A stretch of DNA of 41,564 bases. Source: Lewinella cohaerens DSM 23179 (lineage in GTDB: Bacteria; Bacteroidota; Bacteroidia; Chitinophagales; Saprospiraceae). Positions 17,142 through 26,805 of the stretch are shown one piece after another. Positions within the stretch are counted from its first letter, which is position 1; each line of letters begins with the position of its first letter. Position numbers and translations under genes: made by a program. Location: positions 276,116 through 317,679 of the forward strand of contig NZ_KB903543.1 of NCBI RefSeq assembly GCF_000379805.1, written 5' to 3'. Below the pieces are notes generated by a model. That model was not told where the DNA came from and searched no databases. It saw only the letters and a list, made by a program, of their open reading frames with translations.

Positions 17142-17606
17142 CTAGTGACTTACTCTTTCTTCAACAATACCAGGAAGTAAGCTACAAGCTTGATCCAGCA
17201 TTTGGTAAACCTGCTCAAAACCATTATCATCCCAATAAGGGTCAGGAACATTATGATCGGCAGCACCAGTGAATTCAAGAATGAGATGCACTTTTTCTCG
17301 CTGCTCTTGTGTGGTAGCCAGCGCCAGGATATTGCCCTGATTACTACGATCCATTGCGAAAACAAGATCAAATTCGTCGAAATCAGAAGCTCTAAATTGA
17401 CGGGCTCGCTGGATACTTATATCAAGGCCATACTTTTTTGCTACCGCCTGAGAACGGGGATCAGGTTGTTGCCCTACATGATACGCGCCTGTGCCTGCAG
17501 AGTCTACTTGCCAGTCTAGTTTGTGCTGCTTGACTTTGTTTTTCAAAATGCCTTCCGCTAACGGGCTACGGCAAATATTTCCTAAGCAAACCATTAAAAT
17601 TTTCAT
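17142..17606 (-). CDS. Low-molecular-weight protein-tyrosine phosphatase
   Basis: 154 residues, the usual size. The active-site loop CLGNICRS (Cys7-X5-Arg13) is at the N-terminus, and the general-acid motif DPYWDD lies near residue 120. It removes phosphate from tyrosine in the cytoplasm; family members also act on arginine phosphate or on tyrosine-kinase-controlled polysaccharide export. No kinase or polysaccharide genes are nearby, so its partner is unknown. It is divergent from trkA, with 147 bp between the two starts. Confidence 0.93.
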   Translation of the reverse strand: MKILMVCLGNICRSPLAEGILKNKVKQHKLDWQVDSAGTGAYHVGQQPDPRSQAVAKKYGLDISIQRARQFRASDFDEFDLVFAMDRSNQGNILALATTQEQREKVHLILEFTGAADHNVPDPYWDDNGFEQVYQMLDQACSLLPGIVEERVSH

Positions 17607-17741
17607 GGGATAAACATTTATGTGTAGTTGTTAATAGGTTCGTGACCAGAGAAAAACTCGCTGCTGTTAAAGTAACGTATTTAGATAACGAAATGTGACT
17701 GTTATCACCAAAAATCTCCTGATTTGTTGGGATTTATGCTT

Positions 17742-17749
17742 TAAATTTG
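17742..17749 (+). promoter_or_regulatory. -7 box TAAATTTG directly before trkA
   Basis: A perfect TAnnTTTG followed by C, only 4 bp before the trkA ATG. If used, transcription would begin at about the start codon, giving a leaderless or nearly leaderless mRNA. The TTTG at 17723-17726 is about 15 bp upstream, a little closer than usual. Confidence 0.45.
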
Positions 17750-17753
17750 CGAC

Positions 17754-19094
17754 ATGAAAATAATAATTGCCGGAGCAGGAGATGTAGGTTTTCATCTTGC
17801 AGAGTTGCTCGCTTATGAAAATCAGGACATCACACTCATCGATTTAGACCAGGAGGTACTGGATTATGCAGCGAGCCATCTCGATGTATTAACCATAAAA
17901 GGCGATTGTGGTTCAATTGACGTTTTAGAACAGGCCGAAGCAGGCAGCGCCAACATGGTCTTGGCTGTTACTACCTCTGAAAAGACCAATCTTATCGTTT
18001 GTATTCTGGCAAAAAAAATGGGAGCCCGGCAGACCATCGCCAGAGTAAACAACCAGGAATACCTCGCAGAGTCCCAGCGCCAGACCTTTGCAGAGCTAGG
18101 CGTTGACAACATCATCTCTCCGGTTTATTTGGCTGCTGAGGAAATTCGTCGTTTAGTAAAGCAGGCTTATTTTACTGATATTTTTGAGTTTGAGGAAGGG
18201 CGTATCAGCTTGGTAGGCGTAACACTAGATGAATCCTCTCCCCTTATAAATATTTGTCTTAAAGACTTACCCGATCATGCCAAAGAGATTGACCTACGCC
18301 CAATTGCAGTTTTGCGAGGACATCGGACTATCATTCCCCGAGGTGAAACCATTCTACGACAAAACGACCACGTCTATTTTATTACTGCAAAATCGAGAAT
18401 TGATGATTTACGCAAATTCATCGACTGTAGAAAAATAAATGTGCGTAAAATCATGATCATGGGAGGCTCGGAACTCAGTCGTGCCACTGCCCAGTTATTG
18501 GAAAAGGATTACAACGTTACCTTGATTGCCAACAATAAAGAATGCTGTAAAACTTTCTCAGAAACGCTTACGGAGACACTGATCATCAATGGCGACTTCA
18601 GCAACGTAAACCTCTTGGTGGAAGAAGGTTTAGACAATATGGATGCCTTTATTGCACTGACGGAAAATGCTGAAACCAATATCATTGCCAGTCTTACGGC
18701 AAAAAACCATGGCGTATATAAAACCATTGCCCAAGTGGAGAACAAAGAATACGTTCATATCTCACAAAACATTGGAGTAGACACCCTGATCAACAAGAAA
18801 TTGATTGCAGCCAACAACATCTTTCGCTTCGTCCGCAAGGGAAAAGTAGAGGCCATTACCAGTCTTCACGGCGTAGATGCAGAAGTTATCGAATTTATCG
18901 TCCACAAGCCCAACCAGCTAACAAAAAAGCCATTGCGTGATTTACACTTCCCGGAAGCTGCATTGATTGGAGGCGTAATTCGCGGAGAGGAAAGCCTTTT
19001 CCCCGATGGCAATTTTCAGCTTGAGGTCAATGATAAAGTAATCGTTTTTACACTACCCGAAGCGATCAGTAAAGTGGAGAAATTGTTTAGATAG
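17754..19094 (+). CDS. trkA: Trk system potassium uptake protein TrkA
   Basis: 446 residues: two RCK units in tandem, each with an N-terminal NAD-binding fold and a C-terminal domain. The first fold is canonical (IIIAGAGDVGFHLAELL, with an acidic residue ending strand two in LIDLD). The second is looser (IMIMGGSELSRATAQLL), as is common in the second half of TrkA. It is the cytoplasmic gating subunit of a TrkH/TrkG-type K+ transporter. No TrkH gene is in the window. It is divergent from the phosphatase gene and is followed by 128 bp without genes. Confidence 0.95.
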   Translation: MKIIIAGAGDVGFHLAELLAYENQDITLIDLDQEVLDYAASHLDVLTIKGDCGSIDVLEQAEAGSANMVLAVTTSEKTNLIVCILAKKMGARQTIARVNNQEYLAESQRQTFAELGVDNIISPVYLAAEEIRRLVKQAYFTDIFEFEEGRISLVGVTLDESSPLINICLKDLPDHAKEIDLRPIAVLRGHRTIIPRGETILRQNDHVYFITAKSRIDDLRKFIDCRKINVRKIMIMGGSELSRATAQLLEKDYNVTLIANNKECCKTFSETLTETLIINGDFSNVNLLVEEGLDNMDAFIALTENAETNIIASLTAKNHGVYKTIAQVENKEYVHISQNIGVDTLINKKLIAANNIFRFVRKGKVEAITSLHGVDAEVIEFIVHKPNQLTKKPLRDLHFPEAALIGGVIRGEESLFPDGNFQLEVNDKVIVFTLPEAISKVEKLFR

Positions 19095-19222
19095 GCCGTT
19101 TGGGGTTTTCCCTAACAAGTTCTTATCTTCGTCGTTCCACGAACGCACTGCACCACGCGTCCACGAACTCTCTTTCCCTTCCTTCATAGCAGTGTCTTTT
19201 TCTTCATTTTAGACTTTTAATA

Positions 19223-20092
19223 ATGAAAAAGACCAATCAGTTGCTTTTTGCACTACGCAACGAACAATGGGTACATGTTAGTGAAGTTCCACGCGGCCGT
19301 GCTTGTGCTTGCGAATGTCCTGCTTGTAACGCTTCTCTCGTGGCTAAAAAAGGCCAGCAAAACCAGCATCATTTTGCGCATCAAAAAGGACATTTGTGTT
19401 CTTTAGCACTGGAAACATCCTTACATCGGCTAGGCAAAGCCATAATTGTCGAAAAGAAAAGCCTCTATACCCCCTTACTCGAAGCTTACCGCTCGAAACT
19501 CTTACGAAAAGGCAGACTGGAGACCTATCAAAAGGCACAAGAAGAAACCCGGCTGCGGAATACTCAGGTAGACGTGCTTCTACAAAATGGCAACTCGAAA
19601 TTGGGTGTAGAAATAAAAGTCACCCACCCCACAGGCAAGCAGAAGATTCGCCGCTTGGCGCAACTTAATTTGCCCACTGTGGAAATCGACATGCTCAGAA
19701 TTTATGAGCAGCACCTACTTCACTACCCACAAGGGGATTTAAAGCAATTAGTACACACATTACTATACGGCACGCAAAATCGAGTATGGTTGTTTCACCC
19801 CTGGCAGCATCGCTATGAATATAAACTGGCGCAAACGGCTACCCCACGCAAAGTCCATATCAACAAGCAAGGAAATTACTACCATTACCATGTATATCAT
19901 TGTCCGCGAAATCTGCGGTTCGTCCGGCGTGGCTTTCGTGAAGGGTACTCCTACGCCCGGATTTTCCAGGATTGTTTACACTGTCAGCATTGCCGAAAAA
20001 TTAATTATCAACAGGAATTTGTAGGTTACCATAATATCAACACTTTGCCTGCGGAAGTACTTTGTGATTCGGAAGCAGAGATTAGCCGATAA
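19223..20092 (+). CDS. CoiA-like protein with PD-(D/E)XK-type nuclease core
   Basis: 289 residues, cytoplasmic. The N-terminus has the zinc-binding pattern of CoiA proteins: CECPACN (Cys30/32/35) followed by QHHFAHQKG (His49-His53). LETSLHRLGKAII follows, and then a nuclease-like core TQVDVLLQNGNSKLGVEIKV, in which Asp117, Glu130 and Lys132 fit a D...ExK site. A second CxxCxxC cluster (DCLHCQHCRK) lies near residue 258. CoiA is needed for DNA processing during natural transformation in Firmicutes; in Bacteroidota its relatives are only annotated as competence-like. No other competence gene is next to it. The start at 19223 is chosen because the zinc motif begins soon after. Confidence 0.8.
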   Translation: MKKTNQLLFALRNEQWVHVSEVPRGRACACECPACNASLVAKKGQQNQHHFAHQKGHLCSLALETSLHRLGKAIIVEKKSLYTPLLEAYRSKLLRKGRLETYQKAQEETRLRNTQVDVLLQNGNSKLGVEIKVTHPTGKQKIRRLAQLNLPTVEIDMLRIYEQHLLHYPQGDLKQLVHTLLYGTQNRVWLFHPWQHRYEYKLAQTATPRKVHINKQGNYYHYHVYHCPRNLRFVRRGFREGYSYARIFQDCLHCQHCRKINYQQEFVGYHNINTLPAEVLCDSEAEISR

Positions 20093-20154
20093 AGTGGCAC
20101 AATTCGTACTTACTTAGCTAACTTTATGCAAGCAACAACTAATCCCCCTACCCT

Positions 20155-21330
20155 ATGATGACTCGATACCTATCCTTCTTTATTTTTTTAATCGCCACTT
20201 CCGCATTAGCAGGCCAAACTGACGACCAGTGGGATTTGCTCATCACGGATGTCCAAGTGTTTACGGGTAAAAAAACATTAAAGGCCACGGACCTGGGCGT
20301 AAAAGACGGTATCATCACCCACATGGGGCCAGAACTTGATCGCCAACGCCGGGCACTCAACACCATCAATGGAGAAGGCTATACAATCCTTCCCGGCCTC
20401 GTCAACACCCATGTTCACGCCTGGTTTCCTTTACACTTACAGCAAGCTGCACAGGCTGGCGTACTGGCCGTGTGTGACATGCACGGATCGGCTTTCGCCA
20501 CAAAGTTTCTTGGTCAATTTCAGGATTCAGTAGGCTATGCTCGTTATTACGCGGCGGGTTCAGGAGCGACCGTTCCCGGCGGGCACGGCACCCAGTTTGG
20601 AATGATTGTACCTACCATTGACAGCAGCACCTCTGCCCGCCAATTTACGCTTGACCGTATTGCCGAAGGGGTTGACTACATCAAAATCCTAAGGGAACCC
20701 ATGCGGCCTACCCTTAGTTTTGCTCAAATCGATACCATCATCAAGACTGCTCACGAGAAAAACGTAAAGGTTGTTGCCCACGTTTCCCGTTGTGCCGATG
20801 CCGTAGAGCTTGTACGACTGGGCATTGACGGCCTCGTCCACATCTGGTTTGATCGGGCAATGACAGATGAAGAACTCAAGGTATTCGAGCAGCACGAAAA
20901 TCTTTTTATTGTTCCTACTGCACTTACTAATATAAAGGTGTTCGCCTTTTTTGAGCAACAAGCAGAAAAACCGGAAGTATCCCTTGACAGCATAGGCTTA
21001 CTTGATGAGATTCGGCGACTACACGAAGCTGGGGTGCAAATACTGGCCGGAACAGATCCGCCAAATTTTGGCATCAACCATGGCAGTGACCTCTACGAAG
21101 AACTGATCTTACTTGCCGCAGCAGGTATCCCTAATCAAGAATGTCTTGCCGGAGCTACAGTGGAAAGTGCTCGTTACTTTGGTTTGGTCGGGCCACAACC
21201 TATTCAGGTGGGCGTAGCCGCAGATTTCTTCCTTGTAAAAGGTGACCCTTTAAAATCAATGGAAGCTTTACGCGAACTGGAAGGCGTTTGGCAAAAAGGG
21301 CAACGAATTTACCCAAATGACAAACAATAA
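20155..21330 (+). CDS. Secreted metal-dependent amidohydrolase (imidazolonepropionase-like)
   Basis: 391 residues. An N-terminal signal (MTRYLSFFIFLIATSALAGQ) indicates export; ATG codons at 20155 and 20158 are equally possible starts. The amidohydrolase metal ligands are all present: His86 and His88 in NTHVHAW, Lys177 (the carboxylated lysine) in DYIKILRE, His209 in VVAHVS, His229 in GLVHIW, and Asp301 in AGTDPP. It should hydrolyse a C-N or related bond in the periplasm; secreted relatives include peptidases and Xaa-Pro/Arg dipeptidases. The substrate is unknown. It is 62 bp downstream of the CoiA-like gene, possibly with its own promoter (taacttta at about 20119, one mismatch). Confidence 0.9.
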   Translation: MMTRYLSFFIFLIATSALAGQTDDQWDLLITDVQVFTGKKTLKATDLGVKDGIITHMGPELDRQRRALNTINGEGYTILPGLVNTHVHAWFPLHLQQAAQAGVLAVCDMHGSAFATKFLGQFQDSVGYARYYAAGSGATVPGGHGTQFGMIVPTIDSSTSARQFTLDRIAEGVDYIKILREPMRPTLSFAQIDTIIKTAHEKNVKVVAHVSRCADAVELVRLGIDGLVHIWFDRAMTDEELKVFEQHENLFIVPTALTNIKVFAFFEQQAEKPEVSLDSIGLLDEIRRLHEAGVQILAGTDPPNFGINHGSDLYEELILLAAAGIPNQECLAGATVESARYFGLVGPQPIQVGVAADFFLVKGDPLKSMEALRELEGVWQKGQRIYPNDKQ

Positions 21331-21523
21331 TGCTAACGAAAAATAAGGCTTCTGCCCCCTAAAGGGAGATAATCATCTTGAAGGAACTGATGGGGTGTTC
21401 ATATTATAGTGTCCCATTTTATAATCTGATAAACTTGATGATTGAAGAATCAGAAGTGATATAGAAATCATTCAAGAGTCATAAGTAATAATTGTTATAC
21501 GTTTATTTTATTAAAAGAAAACA

Positions 21524-22177
21524 ATGAGGGAATATACCGAGCTTGAAATAGTCGATTCTTTAAAAGACATTGATTCTATTTTAGCGATAAGAAGCCACGT
21601 ATCATTCCTCTTTGAAGACAACCGTCTTAGCCGTAGATTTATTGGAGGCAGTCCAATATCAAAAGTTGGTTTAAACACAATTAAATTTCTAACCCAAGGT
21701 CATTATGAAGGTGTTTCGTTAGGTGAAGTAAAACCAGGGACTAAATTAGAATTGTTTGAAGGCGGGAAGAAAGAAGTAAAAATTTCAGATGCTATAATAC
21801 AGAAAAGGTATTTTGAAAAACCTTCTAAAAAAAGTTGGTCCATTACAGAAGAAATAAATCCTTCTGATTGCATTGTTTATCAACTTGAAATACGCTTATC
21901 AAATACGGAGAAAGAATGTTTAGAACTTGGAAAGACTCCGCTTCAAATGGAGGATAAATGGTTTTCATTTGTAGAAAATAATGTTATCCGTTTTTTTAGA
22001 AGTTGGACAGGAATAGAAGTGTTCCAAGCTGAAATTTCACAAATTGCGCATGATAATTGGGTAATAAATGAATTACGCTCGACCAAAAATCCCAAAATTA
22101 ACTTTCAAGATAAGAAATCACTTTTCGAAGACTTGGTCAAATATCAAATCATGCGAATAGAAAAAATAATAAAATAA
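21524..22177 (+). CDS. Hypothetical protein, AT-rich, probably acquired
   Basis: 217 residues, no signal peptide or membrane segment. I do not recognise a family with confidence. Visible features are a short helical N-terminus (EYTELEIVDSLKDID), a basic middle part, and a C-terminal segment KWFSFVENNVIRFFRSWTGI in which RSWTG stands out as a motif shared by some small conserved hypothetical proteins. Its base composition and codon use are clearly AT-richer than neighbouring genes (many AAA, ATA and TTA codons). That fits horizontal transfer, though low expression could also contribute. It is flanked by about 190 bp and 180 bp of gene-free AT-rich DNA. Confidence 0.65.
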   Translation: MREYTELEIVDSLKDIDSILAIRSHVSFLFEDNRLSRRFIGGSPISKVGLNTIKFLTQGHYEGVSLGEVKPGTKLELFEGGKKEVKISDAIIQKRYFEKPSKKSWSITEEINPSDCIVYQLEIRLSNTEKECLELGKTPLQMEDKWFSFVENNVIRFFRSWTGIEVFQAEISQIAHDNWVINELRSTKNPKINFQDKKSLFEDLVKYQIMRIEKIIK

Positions 22178-22205
22178 AAGCAGCATGAAACTTTGCTGTA
22201 CATCT

Positions 22206-22234
22206 ATGCTTCGCTACGCACAGCGCACAAGCAT
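22206..22234. repeat. Imperfect hairpin after the AT-rich gene
   Basis: atgctt-cgct (22206-22215) pairs with agcg-cac-aagcat (22222-22234), with a 3-nt bulge. It lies 29 bp past the stop at 22177. It may mark the edge of an inserted segment or a weak terminator; no T-run follows directly. Confidence 0.3.
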
Positions 22235-22363
22235 GAGTTACTAGAAGGTGATTCCATGTTGATAAGTATTTTTTTTTAAAACATAACATGCTCTTTATAC
22301 TCCAGTCTCATATCTAAGTGACTAATAACCAGTTATTACGTCTTAACAGCAAAGCTGTTGACC

Positions 22364-23386
22364 ATGAGAAACCTATCCTTGTTGCTTTTTATTACTGGAC
22401 TAATGTTAAGTGCGCTATTATCTGCACAAACACAGCCTGCATCTGTAGACACCAGCCGTGTTTTGCAGTCAGATTCTTTAGTTGTTAAGGATACTTTAGC
22501 TCAGGATTGGACCACTCGTACTCCGCTTACAGAGGATGAACTTCAACGCCGCGCTGATAACCGCGCCGAAGTGGAAGACATGAAAAAACGGTTCCGGCGC
22601 TTTCACCAAGAAGCAGCTACCCAAAACGAGGAAGAGCAGACTGCTCAGGAAGACGATAATTACCTCTGGTCTGACTCCGAGGTCGGAGGACAGGTTATTT
22701 CCACAAAAGGAACGCCGGAGACGCCCGCTTCAGAAAACCCGGAACACCTGAGGATGGAAATTAGCAGAAACCTCCAGGAAGGTCGAAATCCTAACGCTAC
22801 TGTTCCAACTTCTCCGGTACTGCCTATTTATGATACTAGGGATGCAGAGATACCGCAAGAATACAATGCGCCTATCTCGTTCAAACAACCGGATCTTTCA
22901 CCCGCAGAACTTGAAAATACGATTCAATCTTCTTTTCAAACGAAGGGAGATACTACCAATGATTGGCAAGCCAAAGTAGGTGGTGAGAAAATGCCATTGG
23001 CCAACCCTACCAGTGGAACGCCCCTACAAGCAGGGCAAGTAATCACCTTGGAAGGGGTTCGCTTTTTGCCTAATGGCAGTGAAATACAGCCCGCAGCTCA
23101 ACAGGTTTTGAACCAGTGGGGTGTCTTGCTCAAAACTTACCCAACCCTTACCGTAGAGGTAAGATCACACACTTTTGGTGTCGCCGATGCAATTACCGCC
23201 CAACAAATTACACGTGAACGTGCCCAAAACATTATAGATTACTGGTTAACCCAAGGTGTTGGTATCCAACAACTAGGCTTCCGTGGATATGGCAATTTAT
23301 CCCCTCTCGTTCCAAGTAGCTCGCATCTTGCTCAACAAAAAAACGAACGAATAGAGTTGATAATTTTGGAATTGCCGGATCGGTAA
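22364..23386 (+). CDS. OmpA family protein
   Basis: 340 residues from the ATG at 22364 (a TTG at 22358 adds only two residues). Signal peptide MRNLSLLLFITGLMLSALLSAQ. The region 40-220 is low in hydrophobic residues, acidic and probably extended. The C-terminal 110 residues form an OmpA-like peptidoglycan-binding domain: VRFLPNGSEIQPAAQQVLNQ, then LTVEVRSHTFGVADAITAQQ and RERAQNIIDYWLTQG, then FRGYGNLSPLVPS. The helix with xxRAxxIxxYW is diagnostic. The domain usually binds diaminopimelate in peptidoglycan; the canonical NxxLSxxRA motif is here QQITRERA. The likely location is the periplasm, anchoring to the cell wall. Confidence 0.85.
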   Translation: MRNLSLLLFITGLMLSALLSAQTQPASVDTSRVLQSDSLVVKDTLAQDWTTRTPLTEDELQRRADNRAEVEDMKKRFRRFHQEAATQNEEEQTAQEDDNYLWSDSEVGGQVISTKGTPETPASENPEHLRMEISRNLQEGRNPNATVPTSPVLPIYDTRDAEIPQEYNAPISFKQPDLSPAELENTIQSSFQTKGDTTNDWQAKVGGEKMPLANPTSGTPLQAGQVITLEGVRFLPNGSEIQPAAQQVLNQWGVLLKTYPTLTVEVRSHTFGVADAITAQQITRERAQNIIDYWLTQGVGIQQLGFRGYGNLSPLVPSSSHLAQQKNERIELIILELPDR

Positions 23387-23395
23387 ATATCTTTG
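23364..23395 (+). promoter_or_regulatory. Bacteroidota-type promoter before the 158-residue gene
   Basis: TTG at 23366-23368, within TTTTG at 23364-23368, then a 19-bp spacer and TATCTTTG at 23388-23395. It is a perfect match whose -33 part overlaps the end of the OmpA-family gene. Transcription would start at about 23401, 32 bp before the next start codon. Confidence 0.65.
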
Positions 23396-23432
23396 GGTTA
23401 GGACTCACTCCAAAAGAGTCCTTTATAGCGGT

Positions 23433-23909
23433 ATGGTCGAAGCTTTCGTAATTGATGAAGTAACCGAAGAGTTGAGCGCCTCAGAGAAAGCACTCGAACA
23501 CACCCTTGATTTAATGAATCAAGAGCAGCCCATTTTATTGGCCTACCTTTTCTCTGAAAATTTTGAAGTGTTCACCGAACGGGAGCGAGAATTTTTACTC
23601 TTCCTTTCTTGTGTCATCTGGAAATCGGTCTTTCGTACCTATGGTTCACAAGCAACTATTACCGAGACCCACCTCTCAACCGCCGAAGATCATAACTGGG
23701 GCTTGCTACAAGAAGCTACCTCTCGCCAATTCCGAGAGCGAATGACCGTTTTTTTTGATGAGCATCCAGCGGAAGAAGAATTATTGGCCTTTGTGGAAGA
23801 TGCTATTCTCGATGACGAAGAATCCCCCGTTACTAAAGAAGGCCGGGAGCCTATCTTTGTAAGCCTGAAATCCATCGTTGACTGCCTCTTGTTACCCAAT
23901 CTTAGTTAA
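23433..23909 (+). CDS. Conserved hypothetical acidic protein
   Basis: 158 residues, soluble, helical and strongly acidic (for example FVEDAILDDEESP). I do not recognise a named domain. The hydrophobic helix LLFLSCVIWKSVFRTYG at about 55-71 is probably a buried helix rather than a membrane segment. The frame begins with ATG at 23433, just after a perfect TAnnTTTG promoter, which supports a real gene. It lies 193 bp upstream of lon on the same strand, so a shared transcript is possible. No function can be proposed. Confidence 0.7.
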   Translation: MVEAFVIDEVTEELSASEKALEHTLDLMNQEQPILLAYLFSENFEVFTEREREFLLFLSCVIWKSVFRTYGSQATITETHLSTAEDHNWGLLQEATSRQFRERMTVFFDEHPAEEELLAFVEDAILDDEESPVTKEGREPIFVSLKSIVDCLLLPNLS

Positions 23910-24102
23910 TCGCCATTAAGGCTGCTTTACTGTCGTTTTGTCTCAAGCTGTCCGTTATCAGGCAATTTGTCGCGCTAAATAGCTGTTAAAACGGCTACAT
24001 TTATGGTATGGCATAAATATTGCCAAGTATACCGATAATCCATTGAACAATAGATACTGCCAGATTGACACCTGGCGGAATCCTGATAATATCCAGATAC
24101 GT

Positions 24103-26505
24103 ATGTTTGAAGAATTGCGCTTACAAAGAAGAATTGAAGAAGAAGCTGACTTTCTACCTTTTATCTCTGTAGAGGAGGAAGAGTCGGAACAACTGGATGC
24201 TATACCCGAAGAAATCTCTGTACTAGCACTTAAGAATACAGTTCTTTTTCCGAACAATGTTATTCCTATCACCGTTGGTCGCGACAAATCCATCAAGGCT
24301 ATTAATCAGGCTTATGAAAGCGGTGGCCGAAAAGTGGCCGTTTTTTCACAAAAAGATATTGACATTGAAGACCCCACGGCGGCTGACCTCTACGAGGTGG
24401 GCACAGTGGCTCATATCCTCAAGTTACTGAAGATGCCAGACGGTACGCTTACTGCTATTTTGCAGGGGAAAAAGCGCATTCAACTGGAAGAAATGGTATC
24501 GGAAGACCCCTATCTACGAGGCCGAATAAGTGTTTTGGAACATACCGACCCAGGTGACAGTGCCAAATTTAAGGCCCTGATAGCAAGCGTAAAGGATTTG
24601 GCACAAAATATCATTGACCTGTCTCCAAATATCCCTTCGGAGGCGGTTGTGGTATTGCGAAACATCAAAGGCCCTAGTTTTTTGCTCAATTTTATCGCCT
24701 CAAATATGGGAGCGAACCAAGAGTGGAAGCAAAAAATCCTTGAGATGGCCAATCTGCACCAAAAAGCCGAAGCCATCCTTAAACAACTCAATAGTGAGTT
24801 ACAGATTCTGGAACTAAAAGACCAGATCGATAGTAAGGTGAGGGTAGATATTGAGAAACAGCAGCGTGATTATTATCTGAATCAGCAGCTTAAAACGATT
24901 CAGGAAGAGTTGGGTAACAACCCCCAACACGAAGATATCTCCAAGCTAAAGACCAGGGCAGAAGCCAAAGATTGGCCAGAAGAGGTAGGCAAACTTTTCA
25001 AAAAAGAAATGGAGCGCCTCCAACGTATGAACCCCCAAGTACCGGATTATAGCATACAGCTCAATTACTTGGAACTCTTGCTAGACCTCCCTTGGAACGA
25101 AACCTCTTCCGATAACTTTGATCTGAAAAATGTTCGTAAAGTGCTCGATAAAGATCACTACGGACTGGAAAAAGTAAAAGAGCGGATCATCGAGCACCTT
25201 GCTGTCCTCAAGCTGAAGGGCGACATGAAGGCGCCTATTATTTGCTTGGTAGGCCCTCCAGGTGTTGGTAAGACTTCTCTTGGAAAATCGATTGCCGAAG
25301 CACTTAACCGTGAATTCGTACGGATTTCTTTGGGCGGCCTACACGACGAGAGTGAGGTACGAGGGCACCGCCGTACTTACATTGGCGCTATGCCGGGCCG
25401 GATCATCCAGTCTTTAAAGAAAGCTGGTGCTGCTAACCCCGTCTTCATTCTTGATGAAATTGACAAGGTAGGAAATAGCTTCCGTGGCGATCCTAGCTCA
25501 GCACTACTGGAAGTTCTTGATCCTGAGCAGAACAGCAATTTTCACGACAACTATCTGGACGTTGACTACGACCTTTCAAAAGTGTTGTTTATCGCAACAG
25601 CCAACGCACTTAATACCATTCAGCCAGCATTGCTTGACCGAATGGAGATTATCAATGTGACAGGTTATTCAACCGAAGAGAAAATAGAAATCTCCAAGCG
25701 CCACCTGATACCCAAGCAACGTAAAGCCCACGGCGTAAAAGCCAGCCAGGTTAAATTACGCAACGCTGTCATCAAGAAAATCATCAGTGGCTATACCCGA
25801 GAATCTGGTGTTCGATCTATGGATCGTCAGATTGCTGGTGTTATGCGTTATGTTGCTAAATCGGTAGCCTTGGAGGAAGCCTATGATGTTAGTATCAAGG
25901 AAGATCAATTGACCAATATCCTGGGCCCGACAAAATACTCCCGTGATGCCTATCAGGTCGTCAAAGTACCCGGTGTTACCATTGGGCTTGCCTGGACAAG
26001 TGTAGGCGGTGAGATTCTATTTGTAGAAGGCAGCCTCAGCCCAGGTAAAGGCAAGCTCACCCTAACCGGCAACCTCGGTGATGTTATGAAGGAATCTGCC
26101 GTAACGGCACTAAGTTTCCTCAAAGCCAATAGCCAAGCGCTTGGGGTTGACCCCGAGCAATTTGAAAAGAACGATATTCACTTGCACGTTCCTGAAGGAG
26201 CTATCCCCAAAGACGGCCCTTCTGCTGGTGTAACCATGCTAACGACCTTGATGAGTTTGTTTTCTGACAAAAAGGTAAAATCTTACCTGGCAATGACCGG
26301 GGAGATTACGTTACGTGGCAAAGTGTTGCCTGTTGGTGGAATCAAAGAAAAAATCTTGGCCGCTAAACGTGCAGGAATAAAAGAGATCATCCTCTGTAAG
26401 GAAAACAAGAAACACATCGACGAAATCAGTGAGCAGTACCTGAAAGGACTAACTTTTCACTTTGTGGAAAGAATGGAAGAAGTGCTAGAGATTGCCATCC
26501 CGTAA
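24103..26505 (+). CDS. lon: ATP-dependent protease Lon
   Basis: 800 residues from the ATG at 24103; an in-frame TTG at 24043 would add 20 residues with no support. Order of domains: an N-terminal substrate-binding domain ([20 protein letters not shown] near 40-60), a coiled helical part, an AAA+ module with Walker [14 protein letters not shown] (residue 384 onwards) and Walker [11 protein letters not shown] (about 447), and the proteolytic domain with [10 protein letters not shown] (catalytic Ser at about 707) and [14 protein letters not shown] (Lys at about 748). It degrades misfolded and regulatory proteins in the cytoplasm. A small membrane-protein gene starts 9 bp after its stop and is probably co-transcribed. 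Confidence 0.97.
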   Translation: MFEELRLQRRIEEEADFLPFISVEEEESEQLDAIPEEISVLALKNTVLFPNNVIPITVGRDKSIKAINQAYESGGRKVAVFSQKDIDIEDPTAADLYEVGTVAHILKLLKMPDGTLTAILQGKKRIQLEEMVSEDPYLRGRISVLEHTDPGDSAKFKALIASVKDLAQNIIDLSPNIPSEAVVVLRNIKGPSFLLNFIASNMGANQEWKQKILEMANLHQKAEAILKQLNSELQILELKDQIDSKVRVDIEKQQRDYYLNQQLKTIQEELGNNPQHEDISKLKTRAEAKDWPEEVGKLFKKEMERLQRMNPQVPDYSIQLNYLELLLDLPWNETSSDNFDLKNVRKVLDKDHYGLEKVKERIIEHLAVLKLKGDMKAPIICLVGPPGVGKTSLGKSIAEALNREFVRISLGGLHDESEVRGHRRTYIGAMPGRIIQSLKKAGAANPVFILDEIDKVGNSFRGDPSSALLEVLDPEQNSNFHDNYLDVDYDLSKVLFIATANALNTIQPALLDRMEIINVTGYSTEEKIEISKRHLIPKQRKAHGVKASQVKLRNAVIKKIISGYTRESGVRSMDRQIAGVMRYVAKSVALEEAYDVSIKEDQLTNILGPTKYSRDAYQVVKVPGVTIGLAWTSVGGEILFVEGSLSPGKGKLTLTGNLGDVMKESAVTALSFLKANSQALGVDPEQFEKNDIHLHVPEGAIPKDGPSAGVTMLTTLMSLFSDKKVKSYLAMTGEITLRGKVLPVGGIKEKILAAKRAGIKEIILCKENKKHIDEISEQYLKGLTFHFVERMEEVLEIAIP

Positions 26506-26514
26506 CAAAGGATA

Positions 26515-26763
26515 GTGAATACCACCGACCTACTGGGGTTTGCAGGTGTAGCGCTCATCCTAATCGCCTACTTCCTTAACCTTAACCAGCGGCTTGCAGC
26601 AAATGACTTGAGATATATTCTTATGAATTTGGTGGGAGCAATTCTCGCTTGCCTGGCTTCTGTGTTAATGAAATATTACCCCTTTGTCCTACTTGAGGGT
26701 ACTTGGGCTATAGTTTCTCTCGTTGCTTTGGTGAAAAAACTTAAAGACGCCACCAAAACATGA
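26515..26763 (+). CDS. Small CBU_0592-like membrane protein
   Basis: 82 residues starting at GTG 26515, 9 bp after the lon stop codon. It has two or three membrane segments: LLGFAGVALILIAYFLNLN (5-23), YILMNLVGAILACLASVLM (34-52) and FVLLEGTWAIVSLVALV (57-73). The pattern GFAGVALILIAYFLNL followed by LMNLVGAILA matches the small CBU_0592-type family. Its function is unknown. The tight spacing to lon suggests one transcript. Confidence 0.75.
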   Translation: MNTTDLLGFAGVALILIAYFLNLNQRLAANDLRYILMNLVGAILACLASVLMKYYPFVLLEGTWAIVSLVALVKKLKDATKT

Positions 26764-26805
26764 TGGTTGATTTGAATGTTTCAAAGCCGTTGGTCTAAAA
26801 AACCG

